From Achromobacter anxifer (GTDB lineage: Bacteria > Pseudomonadota > Gammaproteobacteria > Burkholderiales > Burkholderiaceae_B), in NCBI RefSeq assembly GCF_903652925.1, contig NZ_CAHLAR010000014.1, positions 1 to 64,000 on the forward strand: a stretch of 64,000 nt of DNA. The letters are read 5' to 3'. This document shows positions 10,082 to 18,436 of the stretch, piece after piece. The notes under the pieces are model-generated. The model was not told the origin of the DNA. It was given only the letters and a program-made list of their open reading frames with translations, and searched no databases. Position 1 is the first letter of the stretch. Every line of letters begins with the position of its first letter. A program made the position numbers and the translations under genes.

Positions 10082-10921
10082 TTAGCGGGCGGCCCTGCCC
10101 TTGGACTGTTCGTACAGAGGCATCACCTGTTGCGCCGCAGCCTGCAGATCGCTGATGCGCGACTCCGCAGAGGGATGGGTCGACAGGATTTCGGGCGGCG
10201 CGTTGCCCTGCTCGGCAGCCCCCATCTTCTGCCACAGCGTCACGGCAGCGCGCGGATCGTAACCCGCCCGGGCCGCCAGCTCCACGCCCATGCGGTCGGC
10301 CTCGCTCTCGTGCGTGCGGCTATTGGGCAGCGTGAACATCACGCTCGTGAGTTGCCCGCCCAGGTCCGATGCCGCGGACGACCCGGTGGCAATCGCCAGC
10401 ACCGACAACCCGAGATTGGTGGCCATCTGCTGCGAGACGCGCTCGCGCGCATGCTCGCGCAAGGCATGGGAGATCTCGTGGCCCAGCACCGCCGCCAGCT
10501 CGTCGTCCGTGGGCTTGATCTTGGCGATCAGGCCGGTATAGACGGCGATCTTGCCGCCCGGCATGCACCAGGCGTTGACCTCGTTGCTGGACAGCACATG
10601 GACTTCCCATTTCCAGCTGGCCGCATCAGGCCGGAATACCCCCGCCTGCGCGATCAACCGCTGCGAAATGGCGCGGACCCGCGCCAGCTGCTGGGCGTCG
10701 CGGTCCAGCAGGCCCTTGGCCTGCGCCTGCTTGAGGATATCGGAGTACTGCTGGGTCGCTTCCTGTTCCAGCGCCTGCGAAGGCACCATGCTGGACATGT
10801 ACTGGGTCCGGTTGACGCCGATGGCGCCGGACTGGGTGGTGTTCATGCCCGTGCAGCCCGCCATGGCAGCCAGCGCGAGTGCCGCGCCAGCGTTGCGCAG
10901 CTGATGACGTTTCCGGTTCAT
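10082..10921 (-). CDS. M48 family zinc metallopeptidase lipoprotein
   Basis: 279 residues. A lipoprotein signal (LALAAMAGC, Cys23) precedes an M48 peptidase domain. The zinc site is HEISH at 148-152 with the third ligand Glu207 in HESEAD. Proteins of this type (LoiP/YcaL/BepA relatives) act in the periplasm on misfolded outer-membrane proteins. No TPR domain is present, so it is closer to LoiP than to BepA. It is convergent with lapD (29 nt between stops) and 36 nt downstream of aroC on the same strand, so it may be cotranscribed with aroC. Its substrate is not known from sequence. Confidence 0.9.
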   Translation of the reverse strand: MNRKRHQLRNAGAALALAAMAGCTGMNTTQSGAIGVNRTQYMSSMVPSQALEQEATQQYSDILKQAQAKGLLDRDAQQLARVRAISQRLIAQAGVFRPDAASWKWEVHVLSSNEVNAWCMPGGKIAVYTGLIAKIKPTDDELAAVLGHEISHALREHARERVSQQMATNLGLSVLAIATGSSAASDLGGQLTSVMFTLPNSRTHESEADRMGVELAARAGYDPRAAVTLWQKMGAAEQGNAPPEILSTHPSAESRISDLQAAAQQVMPLYEQSKGRAAR

Positions 10922-10957
10922 GTCGGCCTCCCTGGCGATTCGAAGAACGACAGCGTA

Positions 10958-12028
10958 TCAGACTACCGGGTCGCCACATTGGCCGCGATGGCGCAAGGCG
11001 TGATCGATCAGCACCAGCGCCAGCATCGCTTCGGCGATGGGCGTGGCCCGGATGCCGACGCAAGGATCGTGGCGGCCCAGCGTCTGCACCATGACCGGAT
11101 CGTTGGCGCGGTTCACGGAACGGCGCTCGACCCGGATGCTGGAGGTAGGCTTGATGGCGAGCGACACCGTGACCGGCTGGCCCGTGGAGATGCCGCCCAA
11201 TACCCCGCCCGCGTGATTGGTCAGAAAGCCGTCCGGCGTGAGTTCGTCGCCATGTTCCGAACCGCGTTGCGTGATGCTGTCGAAGCCCGCGCCGATGGAC
11301 ACGCCCTTGACGGCATTCAGCCCCATCATCACGTGCGCGATGTCGGCGTCCAGGCGGTCGTAGATCGGCTCGCCCCAGCCCGCAGGCAGGTTTTCAGCCA
11401 CGACCTCGATGCGGGCGCCGATGGAATCTCCATCGCGACGCAATTGGTCCATATAGGCTTCCAATTCCGGCACGATCTCGGCGTTGGGCGCATAGAAGGG
11501 GTTGTTGGGGACCTCTTCCCAGGAAACGAAGGGAATGGCGATGGGGCCCAGCTGGCTCATGTAGCCGCGGACCTTCACCCCGTACTGTTCCGCCAGCCAC
11601 TTCTTGGCGATGGCGCCAGCGGCGACTGTCGGCGCGGTCAGGCGCGCCGAGGAACGGCCGCCCCCGCGCGGATCGCGCACGCCGAACTTGCGCCAGTAGG
11701 CGTAGTCGGCATGACCCGGCCGGAAGGTATCGGCAATGTTGGAGTAGTCCTTGCTGCGCGCATCGGTGTTGCGGATCAGCAGGCCGATAGGCGTACCCGT
11801 CGTCACTCCCTCGTATACGCCCGACAGGATTTCCACCTGGTCGGCTTCCTGGCGCTGCGTGACGTGGCGCGACGTGCCAGGGCGGCGGCGATCCAGTTCG
11901 AGCTGGATGTCGGAGGCGTCCAGCGACAGCCCCGGAGGACAGCCGTCCACGACGCAACCGATGGCCGGCCCGTGGGATTCGCCGAAATTGGTGACGGTAA
12001 AGAGGGTACCTAGGGTATTGCCGGGCAT
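10958..12028 (-). CDS. aroC: Chorismate synthase
   Basis: 356 residues, normal length. The enzyme converts 5-enolpyruvylshikimate-3-phosphate to chorismate using reduced FMN, the last step of the shikimate pathway. Visible signatures are NFGESHG near the N-terminus with the conserved His19, the [11 protein letters not shown] segment in the FMN-binding core, and RATPIAEAM near the C-terminus. It is an ordinary housekeeping gene placed between the lap genes and the GGDEF-EAL gene; its start is 36 nt from the stop of the latter, so read-through is likely. Confidence 0.98.
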   Translation of the reverse strand: MPGNTLGTLFTVTNFGESHGPAIGCVVDGCPPGLSLDASDIQLELDRRRPGTSRHVTQRQEADQVEILSGVYEGVTTGTPIGLLIRNTDARSKDYSNIADTFRPGHADYAYWRKFGVRDPRGGGRSSARLTAPTVAAGAIAKKWLAEQYGVKVRGYMSQLGPIAIPFVSWEEVPNNPFYAPNAEIVPELEAYMDQLRRDGDSIGARIEVVAENLPAGWGEPIYDRLDADIAHVMMGLNAVKGVSIGAGFDSITQRGSEHGDELTPDGFLTNHAGGVLGGISTGQPVTVSLAIKPTSSIRVERRSVNRANDPVMVQTLGRHDPCVGIRATPIAEAMLALVLIDHALRHRGQCGDPVV

Positions 12029-12064
12029 AGGGAGTCAACAGGTCGGGTTTGCAAGCAACCCCGA

Positions 12065-13510
12065 TTATGACACCGCCGAGGCCAAAGCCTGGATTTCGGA
12101 TGCCGGCGCGGGGCGGCCCAGCAGGAAGCCCTGCATCACGCGGCAGCCCAGGGACTTCAGGATCTCGCGCTGGCCCTCGGTTTCGACGCCTTCCGCCACC
12201 ACCGGCAGATGCATCGCCTGGCACAACCCGAACAGCGCCGAAACGACCTCGCGGCTGCCGGCATCGGACTCCAGCGCGGAAATGAAGCTGCGGTCGATCT
12301 TGACCCAGTCGATGGGCAGGCTGCGCAAGTGGTTGAGGCTGGAATAGCCGCAGCCGAAATCGTCCAGCGCCACGCCTATGCCCTTGGCCCGCAACGTGTT
12401 CAGGATCTTCACGTGCCGCTCGTAATGCAGGATGAAGAGGGATTCCGTGATTTCCAGCACCAGCTTGCGCGGCGCCAGACTTGCGGCGGCCAGCGCGTCC
12501 GAAACCAGTTCGACCAGACCGTCCTCGTTCATCTGCTTGACCGACAGATTCACGTGCACGCGCCAGGCCGCCGGCCACTGCGCCGCCTGGGTACACGCCC
12601 GTTCCAGTATCCATGCTCCGAGCGGCACGATCAGGCCACTGCGTTCGGCCAATTCGATGGTCACCGCGGGCGACACGCTGCCGAGCACCGGATGATGCCA
12701 ACGCAACAGGGCCTCGCAGCCCTGCACCACGCCCGTGCCGCTGTCGCAGACCGGCTGGTAATACAGCTCGAATTGCTCCATGGCCGGTGTGGTCAGCGCC
12801 AGCCGCAAGTCGTTCTCCAGCCCTTGCTGGTCGCGCTGGCGCGCCAGCATGCGGAAGTCGAACAGGTTCCAACCCGGACCGCCACGTTCCTTCAGCGGCA
12901 GCAGCGCCACTTGCACGCAACGCTGCAGTTCCTCGACGCTGCGTCCGTGCTCGGGATACAGGGCCGCGCCGACGCGGAACATCGCAATCAGGGGACGGCC
13001 TCCCAGCTCGTAGGGCACGCTCAGCGCATCCAACAGCTTGGCCGATACCTGGGCGGCGCCTTCCTCATCCACATCGGGGACACAGAGCGTGAACGCATCC
13101 GCCCCCGTGCGCGCCACCATGCCGCCCATGGAGCGGCAGATCAGACCGAGGCGATCGGCCACCTGCACCAGCAAGGCCTGGTCCTCGCCGGCGCGCAGCA
13201 TGGCGCTGATCTCGGCGTATTGCTCGAAACTCACCAGGAAAAAGGCGCCGCGGCGCGAGCGCCCTTCGGCATCGTTCAGCCAGGCGCGGGCGCGCCGGTG
13301 CAATTCCTGCTGGCTCAGGACACCGGTCAATTCATCGCGCGTCAGGCGTTGACGCAACAGGCGTTCCCTGCGCACGAAGATCAAACACATCGCCACAAGT
13401 GCGCCCGCGAGCGTCAGGCACAGTGCGAGCAGGTAACTCTCACGCACGGAGCCCCCTATCCATAAGCCCCTGGCGTTGCGGTTCGAATTGGAACCCAAGG
13501 GCTGTAACAT
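12065..13510 (-). CDS. Membrane-anchored GGDEF-EAL protein, probable c-di-GMP phosphodiesterase
   Basis: 481 residues from the ATG at 13510; a GTG at 13447 preceded by an AGGGGG site would give 460 residues and is quite likely the real start. There is one TM helix (about 26-46), then a GGDEF domain whose active site reads GADAF (136-140) and so is predicted unable to make c-di-GMP. The EAL domain is intact: EALLR at 266-270, EITES near 353-357 and DDFGCGYSS at 383-391, all used for metal and substrate binding. It therefore probably hydrolyses c-di-GMP. It is divergent from lapD2 across a roughly 450-bp gap and sits within the Lap locus, suggesting that it sets the local c-di-GMP level sensed by the LapD proteins (inference). 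Confidence 0.9.
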   Translation of the reverse strand: MLQPLGSNSNRNARGLWIGGSVRESYLLALCLTLAGALVAMCLIFVRRERLLRQRLTRDELTGVLSQQELHRRARAWLNDAEGRSRRGAFFLVSFEQYAEISAMLRAGEDQALLVQVADRLGLICRSMGGMVARTGADAFTLCVPDVDEEGAAQVSAKLLDALSVPYELGGRPLIAMFRVGAALYPEHGRSVEELQRCVQVALLPLKERGGPGWNLFDFRMLARQRDQQGLENDLRLALTTPAMEQFELYYQPVCDSGTGVVQGCEALLRWHHPVLGSVSPAVTIELAERSGLIVPLGAWILERACTQAAQWPAAWRVHVNLSVKQMNEDGLVELVSDALAAASLAPRKLVLEITESLFILHYERHVKILNTLRAKGIGVALDDFGCGYSSLNHLRSLPIDWVKIDRSFISALESDAGSREVVSALFGLCQAMHLPVVAEGVETEGQREILKSLGCRVMQGFLLGRPAPASEIQALASAVS

Positions 13511-13965
13511 TTTTTAAAATATGCATTATTTTCGCAAAAAACGCCACACTTCAGAGGCAACGCACCTCTTTTTCCCTGTATTCCTACGGTTTTCTGGTTG
13601 CTCACGGCTGGGCGGGCTTGGCCATGGCAACCCTCCGTCAACCCCTATGCGACACGTTTGTCCTACTACTACGACAGCCACACCCGAAAAATTAATACAC
13701 CGTGTCTCGATAGTTGTCATTGAAAAACGGGCGCCAGTGAAATAATTGCACAGCTTGCCCTGTTCCGGCACGGATTTAGTAATATTCGGTACCTTCTGTG
13801 ACATGTAGAATTGCTGTACCACTGATGTATTAGTGCTCAGTGTCACGTTTCGTATCCAGGCTTTTTTGCGTCGGGCGCGGCTGCGTTCCAACGCCGGTCT
13901 AACCGGGCAGCTGGCAGTCCTCAATTCAGGCCGCCACAATGGTCAGGAAGGGAACCTCCAAATAC
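13511..13965. promoter_or_regulatory. Divergent intergenic region between GGDEF-EAL gene and lapD2
   Basis: About 450 bp without a credible gene. It has AT-rich stretches near 13510-13545 and 13690-13750. A nested dyad lies at 13798-13846 (outer GTGACA...TGTCAC, inner CACTGA...TCAGTG), about 120 bp before lapD2. The region must hold the promoters for both genes; no promoter could be assigned with confidence. Confidence 0.5.
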
Positions 13966-15939
13966 ATGTCCACATTCCGCCGGTTGCTGTTCTTCACCGC
14001 CCTCCTCGTCGGGCTCGTTCTGCTTGGCGTGCAGACGGTGGGAATGTTGGCCGCGCACCGCTACCTGACCGCGCAATTGGCGCAGCAAAGCGCCGACGGC
14101 GCCGGCGCGCTCGCCTGGACCCTGTCACATGCCGCCGGCGGCGCAGATGGGCGGGAAGCGCTGGCGGACGGGATGTTCGCGCAAGGCGGCTACGCCCTGG
14201 TGCGCATCACGGACGACACGGGCGGCCCCGGCATCGAGCGGCACCTGCCCCGGAGCGACGCGCAGACCCGGGAACATGATTGGCGCGACACCTGGCTGAA
14301 CATGGAGGCGCCCGCCATCTCGCGGCCGTATGCGGCCCCGGACGGCAGCTCGCGCGGCACGGTCACCGTGCAGGCGGATTCGCGGGCGGCGCGCGACACG
14401 CTCTGGCAAGGCGGCGTGCGGGTCCTGGGCCTGGTGCTGGCCGCGGGCCTTCTGTGGGTGCTGTTTTCGCTGAATCTGGCGCGGCGGATAGAAGCGCGAA
14501 CCTCGCGCGACATCTGTGAACGCGTGCGCGCCCTGGCGCCGGGCAACGGCGCGGCTCTGCCCGGCGCTTGCGAATTGGCCGGCGTGGACCAGGCTCTGGT
14601 GGACGCGCAACGCCTGGTCGCCGCAACGGTGCAGGAGCAGAATGCCCGGATCGAATCGCTGCAAAGCGAAATCTACCGCGATCCCATCACCCGCCTGCAC
14701 AACCGCAAATACTTCATCGATCAGTTCATGCAGGCCCTCGCGGACAAGAGCCCCGAGGCGGGCGGCCACCTCCTGATGTTCCGGCAGCGCGATCTGGCGC
14801 AGATCAACCGGCATCTTTCCCGCGCCTTCACCGACCAGTGGCTGCGCTCCTCGTCTGACCGGCTCGGCAAGCTGGTCGCCGAATTCGGCGGGCCGGACGC
14901 GATGCTAGCCCGCATCAGCGGCTCGGACTTTGCCCTGCTGCTGCCCAGGACCTCGGCGCCGCAAGCCAGCCTGCTGGCCGAGCGCGTGCGGCGCGAACTG
15001 CGCTCGCTGCGCGTGCCCATGGACAAGCACGAGTCCTGCCGTTGGGCTCTGGCGCTCGCCGCTTTCGTGCCGGGCGACAACATAAGCGACACGCTGGCGC
15101 GGCTGGACCATGCCCTGATGTGCGCCGAAAGCGCCGACGACGACCAGATCGCGCCCGCCAGCCGCGCGCCCGACAGCACCCACATCGGCGAATACAGCTG
15201 GCACGACGCCCTGGTCACGGCCCTGGAGCAGCACAGGTTCTCGCTGTCGGTGCAGCCTTTGCACGACCTGTCCGGCGCCCTGCTGCACCAGGAAGCCAGC
15301 CTGACGCTGCACGACACCGCCGGCCGCGACCCCGTGCCGGCTTCGATCTTCATGCCGCCTGCCGTGCGCCTCGGCCTGTCCGCCGAATGCGACATACAAG
15401 CCATCCGCCTGGGGCTGGACTGGCTGTTCGCGCGTCCGGGCGCACTGGCGGTGCCGATCTCGCTAGCCTCGATCGCGCAACCATCATTCCAGTCCCGGCT
15501 GCAGCGCATGCTGGCCGACCGGCCGGCCCTGACGGCGCGTCTGGTCATCGAAGTCGACGCGGCAGGCCTCGCAGTTCAGGGAACGGACATGCACCAGCTT
15601 TGCGACATCGTCGTGGCCGCGGGCGCCCGGGTCGGCGTGAGCCGGCTGTCATACCAATTCGGCGCCATCGAGCACCTGCACGAGTATCCCCTGTCCTATC
15701 TGAAGCTGTGCGGCGGGTTCATTGCGGGCCTGCTCCACAGCCCCGGCAGCCAGCACCTTGCCGCCACGGTCGTCGCCACCGCTGCTGCGCTGAACATAGC
15801 GGTCTACGCTGAAGACGTGCCCGACATCGCGACGCAAAACGTCCTGGCGGGCATGGGCGTCCACGCCATGCGCGGACCTGTCGTAAACTCCGCCCAGGCG
15901 CAAGACCTCGCTCCTGATCATCCCTGGGTTTCCAGTTGA
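13966..15939 (+). CDS. Second LapD-like degenerate GGDEF-EAL membrane receptor
   Basis: 657 residues from the ATG at 13966 (GGAAGGGAA upstream); a nine-codon-longer start at 13939 is possible but has no clear ribosome site. The layout is that of LapD: N-terminal TM, periplasmic output domain, second TM (about 151-170), HAMP-like linker, degenerate GGDEF with SGSDF (318-322), and EAL domain with EAS in place of EAL. It shares long stretches with LapD1, such as NRKYF, FRQRDLA and the C-terminal EDVPD region. The loop that carries the LapG-binding Trp in LapD1 reads DGSSRG here, one residue shorter and without Trp, so LapG binding is doubtful. The stop codon overlaps the start of a histidine kinase gene by 4 nt, implying joint expression. 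Confidence 0.88.
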   Translation: MSTFRRLLFFTALLVGLVLLGVQTVGMLAAHRYLTAQLAQQSADGAGALAWTLSHAAGGADGREALADGMFAQGGYALVRITDDTGGPGIERHLPRSDAQTREHDWRDTWLNMEAPAISRPYAAPDGSSRGTVTVQADSRAARDTLWQGGVRVLGLVLAAGLLWVLFSLNLARRIEARTSRDICERVRALAPGNGAALPGACELAGVDQALVDAQRLVAATVQEQNARIESLQSEIYRDPITRLHNRKYFIDQFMQALADKSPEAGGHLLMFRQRDLAQINRHLSRAFTDQWLRSSSDRLGKLVAEFGGPDAMLARISGSDFALLLPRTSAPQASLLAERVRRELRSLRVPMDKHESCRWALALAAFVPGDNISDTLARLDHALMCAESADDDQIAPASRAPDSTHIGEYSWHDALVTALEQHRFSLSVQPLHDLSGALLHQEASLTLHDTAGRDPVPASIFMPPAVRLGLSAECDIQAIRLGLDWLFARPGALAVPISLASIAQPSFQSRLQRMLADRPALTARLVIEVDAAGLAVQGTDMHQLCDIVVAAGARVGVSRLSYQFGAIEHLHEYPLSYLKLCGGFIAGLLHSPGSQHLAATVVATAAALNIAVYAEDVPDIATQNVLAGMGVHAMRGPVVNSAQAQDLAPDHPWVSS

Positions 15940-17486
15940 CGGAAGGCATGCTGCTTCGCATCTGTTGGCTTTTTCGCATCCATTGGCTTTTTCGCCTGCG
16001 CCGCGCCGGCGGTTTCCGCGTGGAGCGCCTATCCTTGCTGGCGCGGTCGGGAACCCTGCTGTGCGGCCTGCTTGGCTCCGACGCGGCCCTGGCCTATGGC
16101 CTGGACACCTCATATGAAGACCTGCACATGGGTCTGATGGCGGGCGTCGCCACCGCCTGCGGCGTGGCCTGTGCCGTCGCCTGGGCGGCTACCCGCAACG
16201 TCATGTACGGCGCGGGGCTGGCCTTCATGCTGCTTGAAGGCGTATTCCGCTCCATGCCGTCGCTACTGCCGCCCGCCGCGCTGCAGGCCGGCTCCTACGC
16301 TGCCTTGCTGGCGCTGACCGCGCCTCTCTTGTCGCAATGGTCGGCCGCCAGGCTGGCGGCAGTCTGCCGCTGGGCCAGCATAGCGCTGACGGTTGCGGCC
16401 GTGCTGGCGCTGATATTCGCCTACGAGCCGGACAACGATTTTGCTGCGGCCATGATCGCGGGAGCCTGCGCCATCGCCAGCCTGCCGCTGGCGCTCGGGT
16501 TGCTGGTCCGCGCAGCAAGCGAAGCGCGGGCGCGCGCCGCTGCGCTGGCCCTGGCCGGCGCCTACGGCGTCTCGGCCTGGTTGCTGGGGCATGACGCCTG
16601 GCTACCCGAAGGCGCCGCCAGCGGCGGCACCGCGGCCGAACTGGCCCGGCTGCTGCTGGTATCGACCTCCCTGCTCTTGACGACAATCGGCCAGCAAGGC
16701 CGCCCGCAAGCCGCATCCGAACGCGAAGGCCATGAACACAGCGACGCGGAGCATGTCGCGCAGGGCGAGCTGAGGCTGGCCGAACTGGCCGGCGCGCTCG
16801 ACACGCAACGCCAGATGAATGCGCTGATCTCGCACGAACTGCGCGCTCCGCTGGCCACCGTCAGCGCGGCGGCCCAGTCCCTGGACATGATTCTTGCCGA
16901 CAGCGGCGAAGCCGTGGGCAACCGCCTGGCGCGGATTCATCGTTCGGTCACCCGCATGACCGAACTCATGGATCAGCTGTTGAATCAGGACAGGCTGGGC
17001 GAACAAGCCTGGACGCCGCGCGGCGAACAGACGGACATGGCGGAACTGGCGCGCGACGTCGTCGCCGCGATGCAGCCCGACACCGCGCACGCGCTGGTGC
17101 TCCAGGCCGCAGCCTCATTGCCGGTCTACTGCGACCGCCCCCTGACCAGCGTGGTGGTACGCAACCTGATCCATAACGCCATCAAGTATTCGCCCGCCAA
17201 CGAACCAGTCCGCATCGAAACCGGCCATACCCGCGCGGGTGTCACGCCCATGGCCTGGCTGGCCGTCATCGACCGCGGCCCCGGCATAGGCGACGAGGAA
17301 CAAGCCAAGATCTTCGAACCGCATTTCCGGCGCTCCGCGCATCGGGAAACGCAAGGCATGGGCATCGGCCTGTACCTGGCCCGGCGCATCTGCCAGAACC
17401 AGGGCGGTTCCCTGACCATGGAGAGCAAGGTCGGCGTGGGCACGCGCTTCGTCGTCACCTTGCCGTCCAATCCTCCGGCGGCTTGA
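15936..17486 (+). CDS. Multi-pass membrane sensor histidine kinase
   Basis: 516 residues from a TTG in a TTGA overlap with the lapD2 stop; the ATG at 15948 is an alternative start. About seven hydrophobic helices fill residues 38-250 with very short loops, so the sensor probably reads a membrane or membrane-protein signal. After a linker come HisKA with the phospho-acceptor His300 (ISHELRAPLA) and HATPase_c with the N box (NLIHNAIKYS), G1 (DRGPGIG) and G2 (GMGIGLYLA) motifs. No receiver domain is present. It is convergent with an OmpR-type regulator gene 15 nt away, its likely partner. Coupling to lapD2 suggests that the degenerate c-di-GMP receptor modulates the kinase (inference). Confidence 0.88.
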   Translation: MTEGMLLRICWLFRIHWLFRLRRAGGFRVERLSLLARSGTLLCGLLGSDAALAYGLDTSYEDLHMGLMAGVATACGVACAVAWAATRNVMYGAGLAFMLLEGVFRSMPSLLPPAALQAGSYAALLALTAPLLSQWSAARLAAVCRWASIALTVAAVLALIFAYEPDNDFAAAMIAGACAIASLPLALGLLVRAASEARARAAALALAGAYGVSAWLLGHDAWLPEGAASGGTAAELARLLLVSTSLLLTTIGQQGRPQAASEREGHEHSDAEHVAQGELRLAELAGALDTQRQMNALISHELRAPLATVSAAAQSLDMILADSGEAVGNRLARIHRSVTRMTELMDQLLNQDRLGEQAWTPRGEQTDMAELARDVVAAMQPDTAHALVLQAAASLPVYCDRPLTSVVVRNLIHNAIKYSPANEPVRIETGHTRAGVTPMAWLAVIDRGPGIGDEEQAKIFEPHFRRSAHRETQGMGIGLYLARRICQNQGGSLTMESKVGVGTRFVVTLPSNPPAA

Positions 17487-17501
17487 ACGCCGCCTGGCGT
17501 A

Positions 17502-18221
17502 TCAGGCCGCGAACACGTAACCCTGGCCGCGCACGGACAGCACGGGCAACTTCAAACCCGCGCTCTGCGCCTTGGCGCGCAAGCGGCTGACCAGCACGTC
17601 GATACGACGCAACTCGAAGCCGCCCGGGCTGTCCGGCAGGAACAGTTCCGCCAGGACTTGACGGCTGACCGCGCTGCCGGCGGCATCCATCAGGGCAATC
17701 AGAAAGGTCCGTTCCTGGGCGCTGAGATGCAACGACGCGCCGTCGGGAGCGACCAGGATCCAGCCGCCGTCCTGCAGGGACCAAGAAGTGTCGGAGGAAG
17801 CGCGCGTTTCCGCATCCGCGGGACGCGGCGCCTTGGCCAGGCGCATGCGGCGGGCCAGACTGCGGATGACCGAGCTGAGTTCCAGCAGGTCCACGGGCTT
17901 GGTCATATAGACGTCGGCGCCGCCTTCCAGGCCGCGCACCCGGTCTTCGAGCGCGCTGCGGCCGGTCAGCATGACGATGCCCACCGGACTTAGCGCGCGC
18001 AAGCGAGTCGCCACGGAGAAACCGTCCTCTCCGGGCAAGTGGGCATCAAGAATGACGATATCGCAGGGCTGCTCCTGCAACCGGCGATAAAACGCCGCCG
18101 CATTATCACAGGCAAACGCCACTCGGAAACCATAGCCACCCAAGCCTAACGCCAACTCCTCCCGGAAGTCGGCGTCATCCTCAAGCAGACCGATACACAG
18201 CAAACCATCTGCGCCAGCCAT
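17502..18221 (-). CDS. OmpR/PhoB-type response regulator
   Basis: 239 residues. The receiver domain (about 8-120) shows the acidic pocket LEDD (13-16), phospho-acceptor Asp59 in ILDAHLPGEDG, Thr86 and Lys108 in MTKPVD, all intact. The C-terminal winged-helix DNA-binding domain (about 145-239) ends in RGQGYVF. It is encoded convergently with the histidine kinase, stops 15 nt apart; the pairing is inferred from position. Targets are unknown; the lap adhesin genes and the GGDEF-EAL gene are natural candidates. A stretch of about 215 bp separates its start from selO. Confidence 0.93.
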   Translation of the reverse strand: MAGADGLLCIGLLEDDADFREELALGLGGYGFRVAFACDNAAAFYRRLQEQPCDIVILDAHLPGEDGFSVATRLRALSPVGIVMLTGRSALEDRVRGLEGGADVYMTKPVDLLELSSVIRSLARRMRLAKAPRPADAETRASSDTSWSLQDGGWILVAPDGASLHLSAQERTFLIALMDAAGSAVSRQVLAELFLPDSPGGFELRRIDVLVSRLRAKAQSAGLKLPVLSVRGQGYVFAA

Positions 18222-18436
18222 ATTTAGAGTGCTTTATTTTGAAGATTATCGACAAATGCCCCGAGGACGCGGGGTCCCGGGTGTTCCGCTGGCGACAATC
18301 TTACGTCTTTTACAATGGAAACGAATGATTGCAATGAAAAAAACTGCGATATTCCTTATCCAAATGGTTATTTTCTTGTAAATCGCGTGTAAACCGCTTT
18401 CTTCGATCCCTGGTTTACGCCCGCCGGCGGCCGATA

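Noticed and set aside
8043-12013. Long open frames opposite lapD (730 codons, minus) and across lapD-M48-aroC (814 codons, plus)
   Set aside because: Shadows of the sense genes, which carry clear family motifs.
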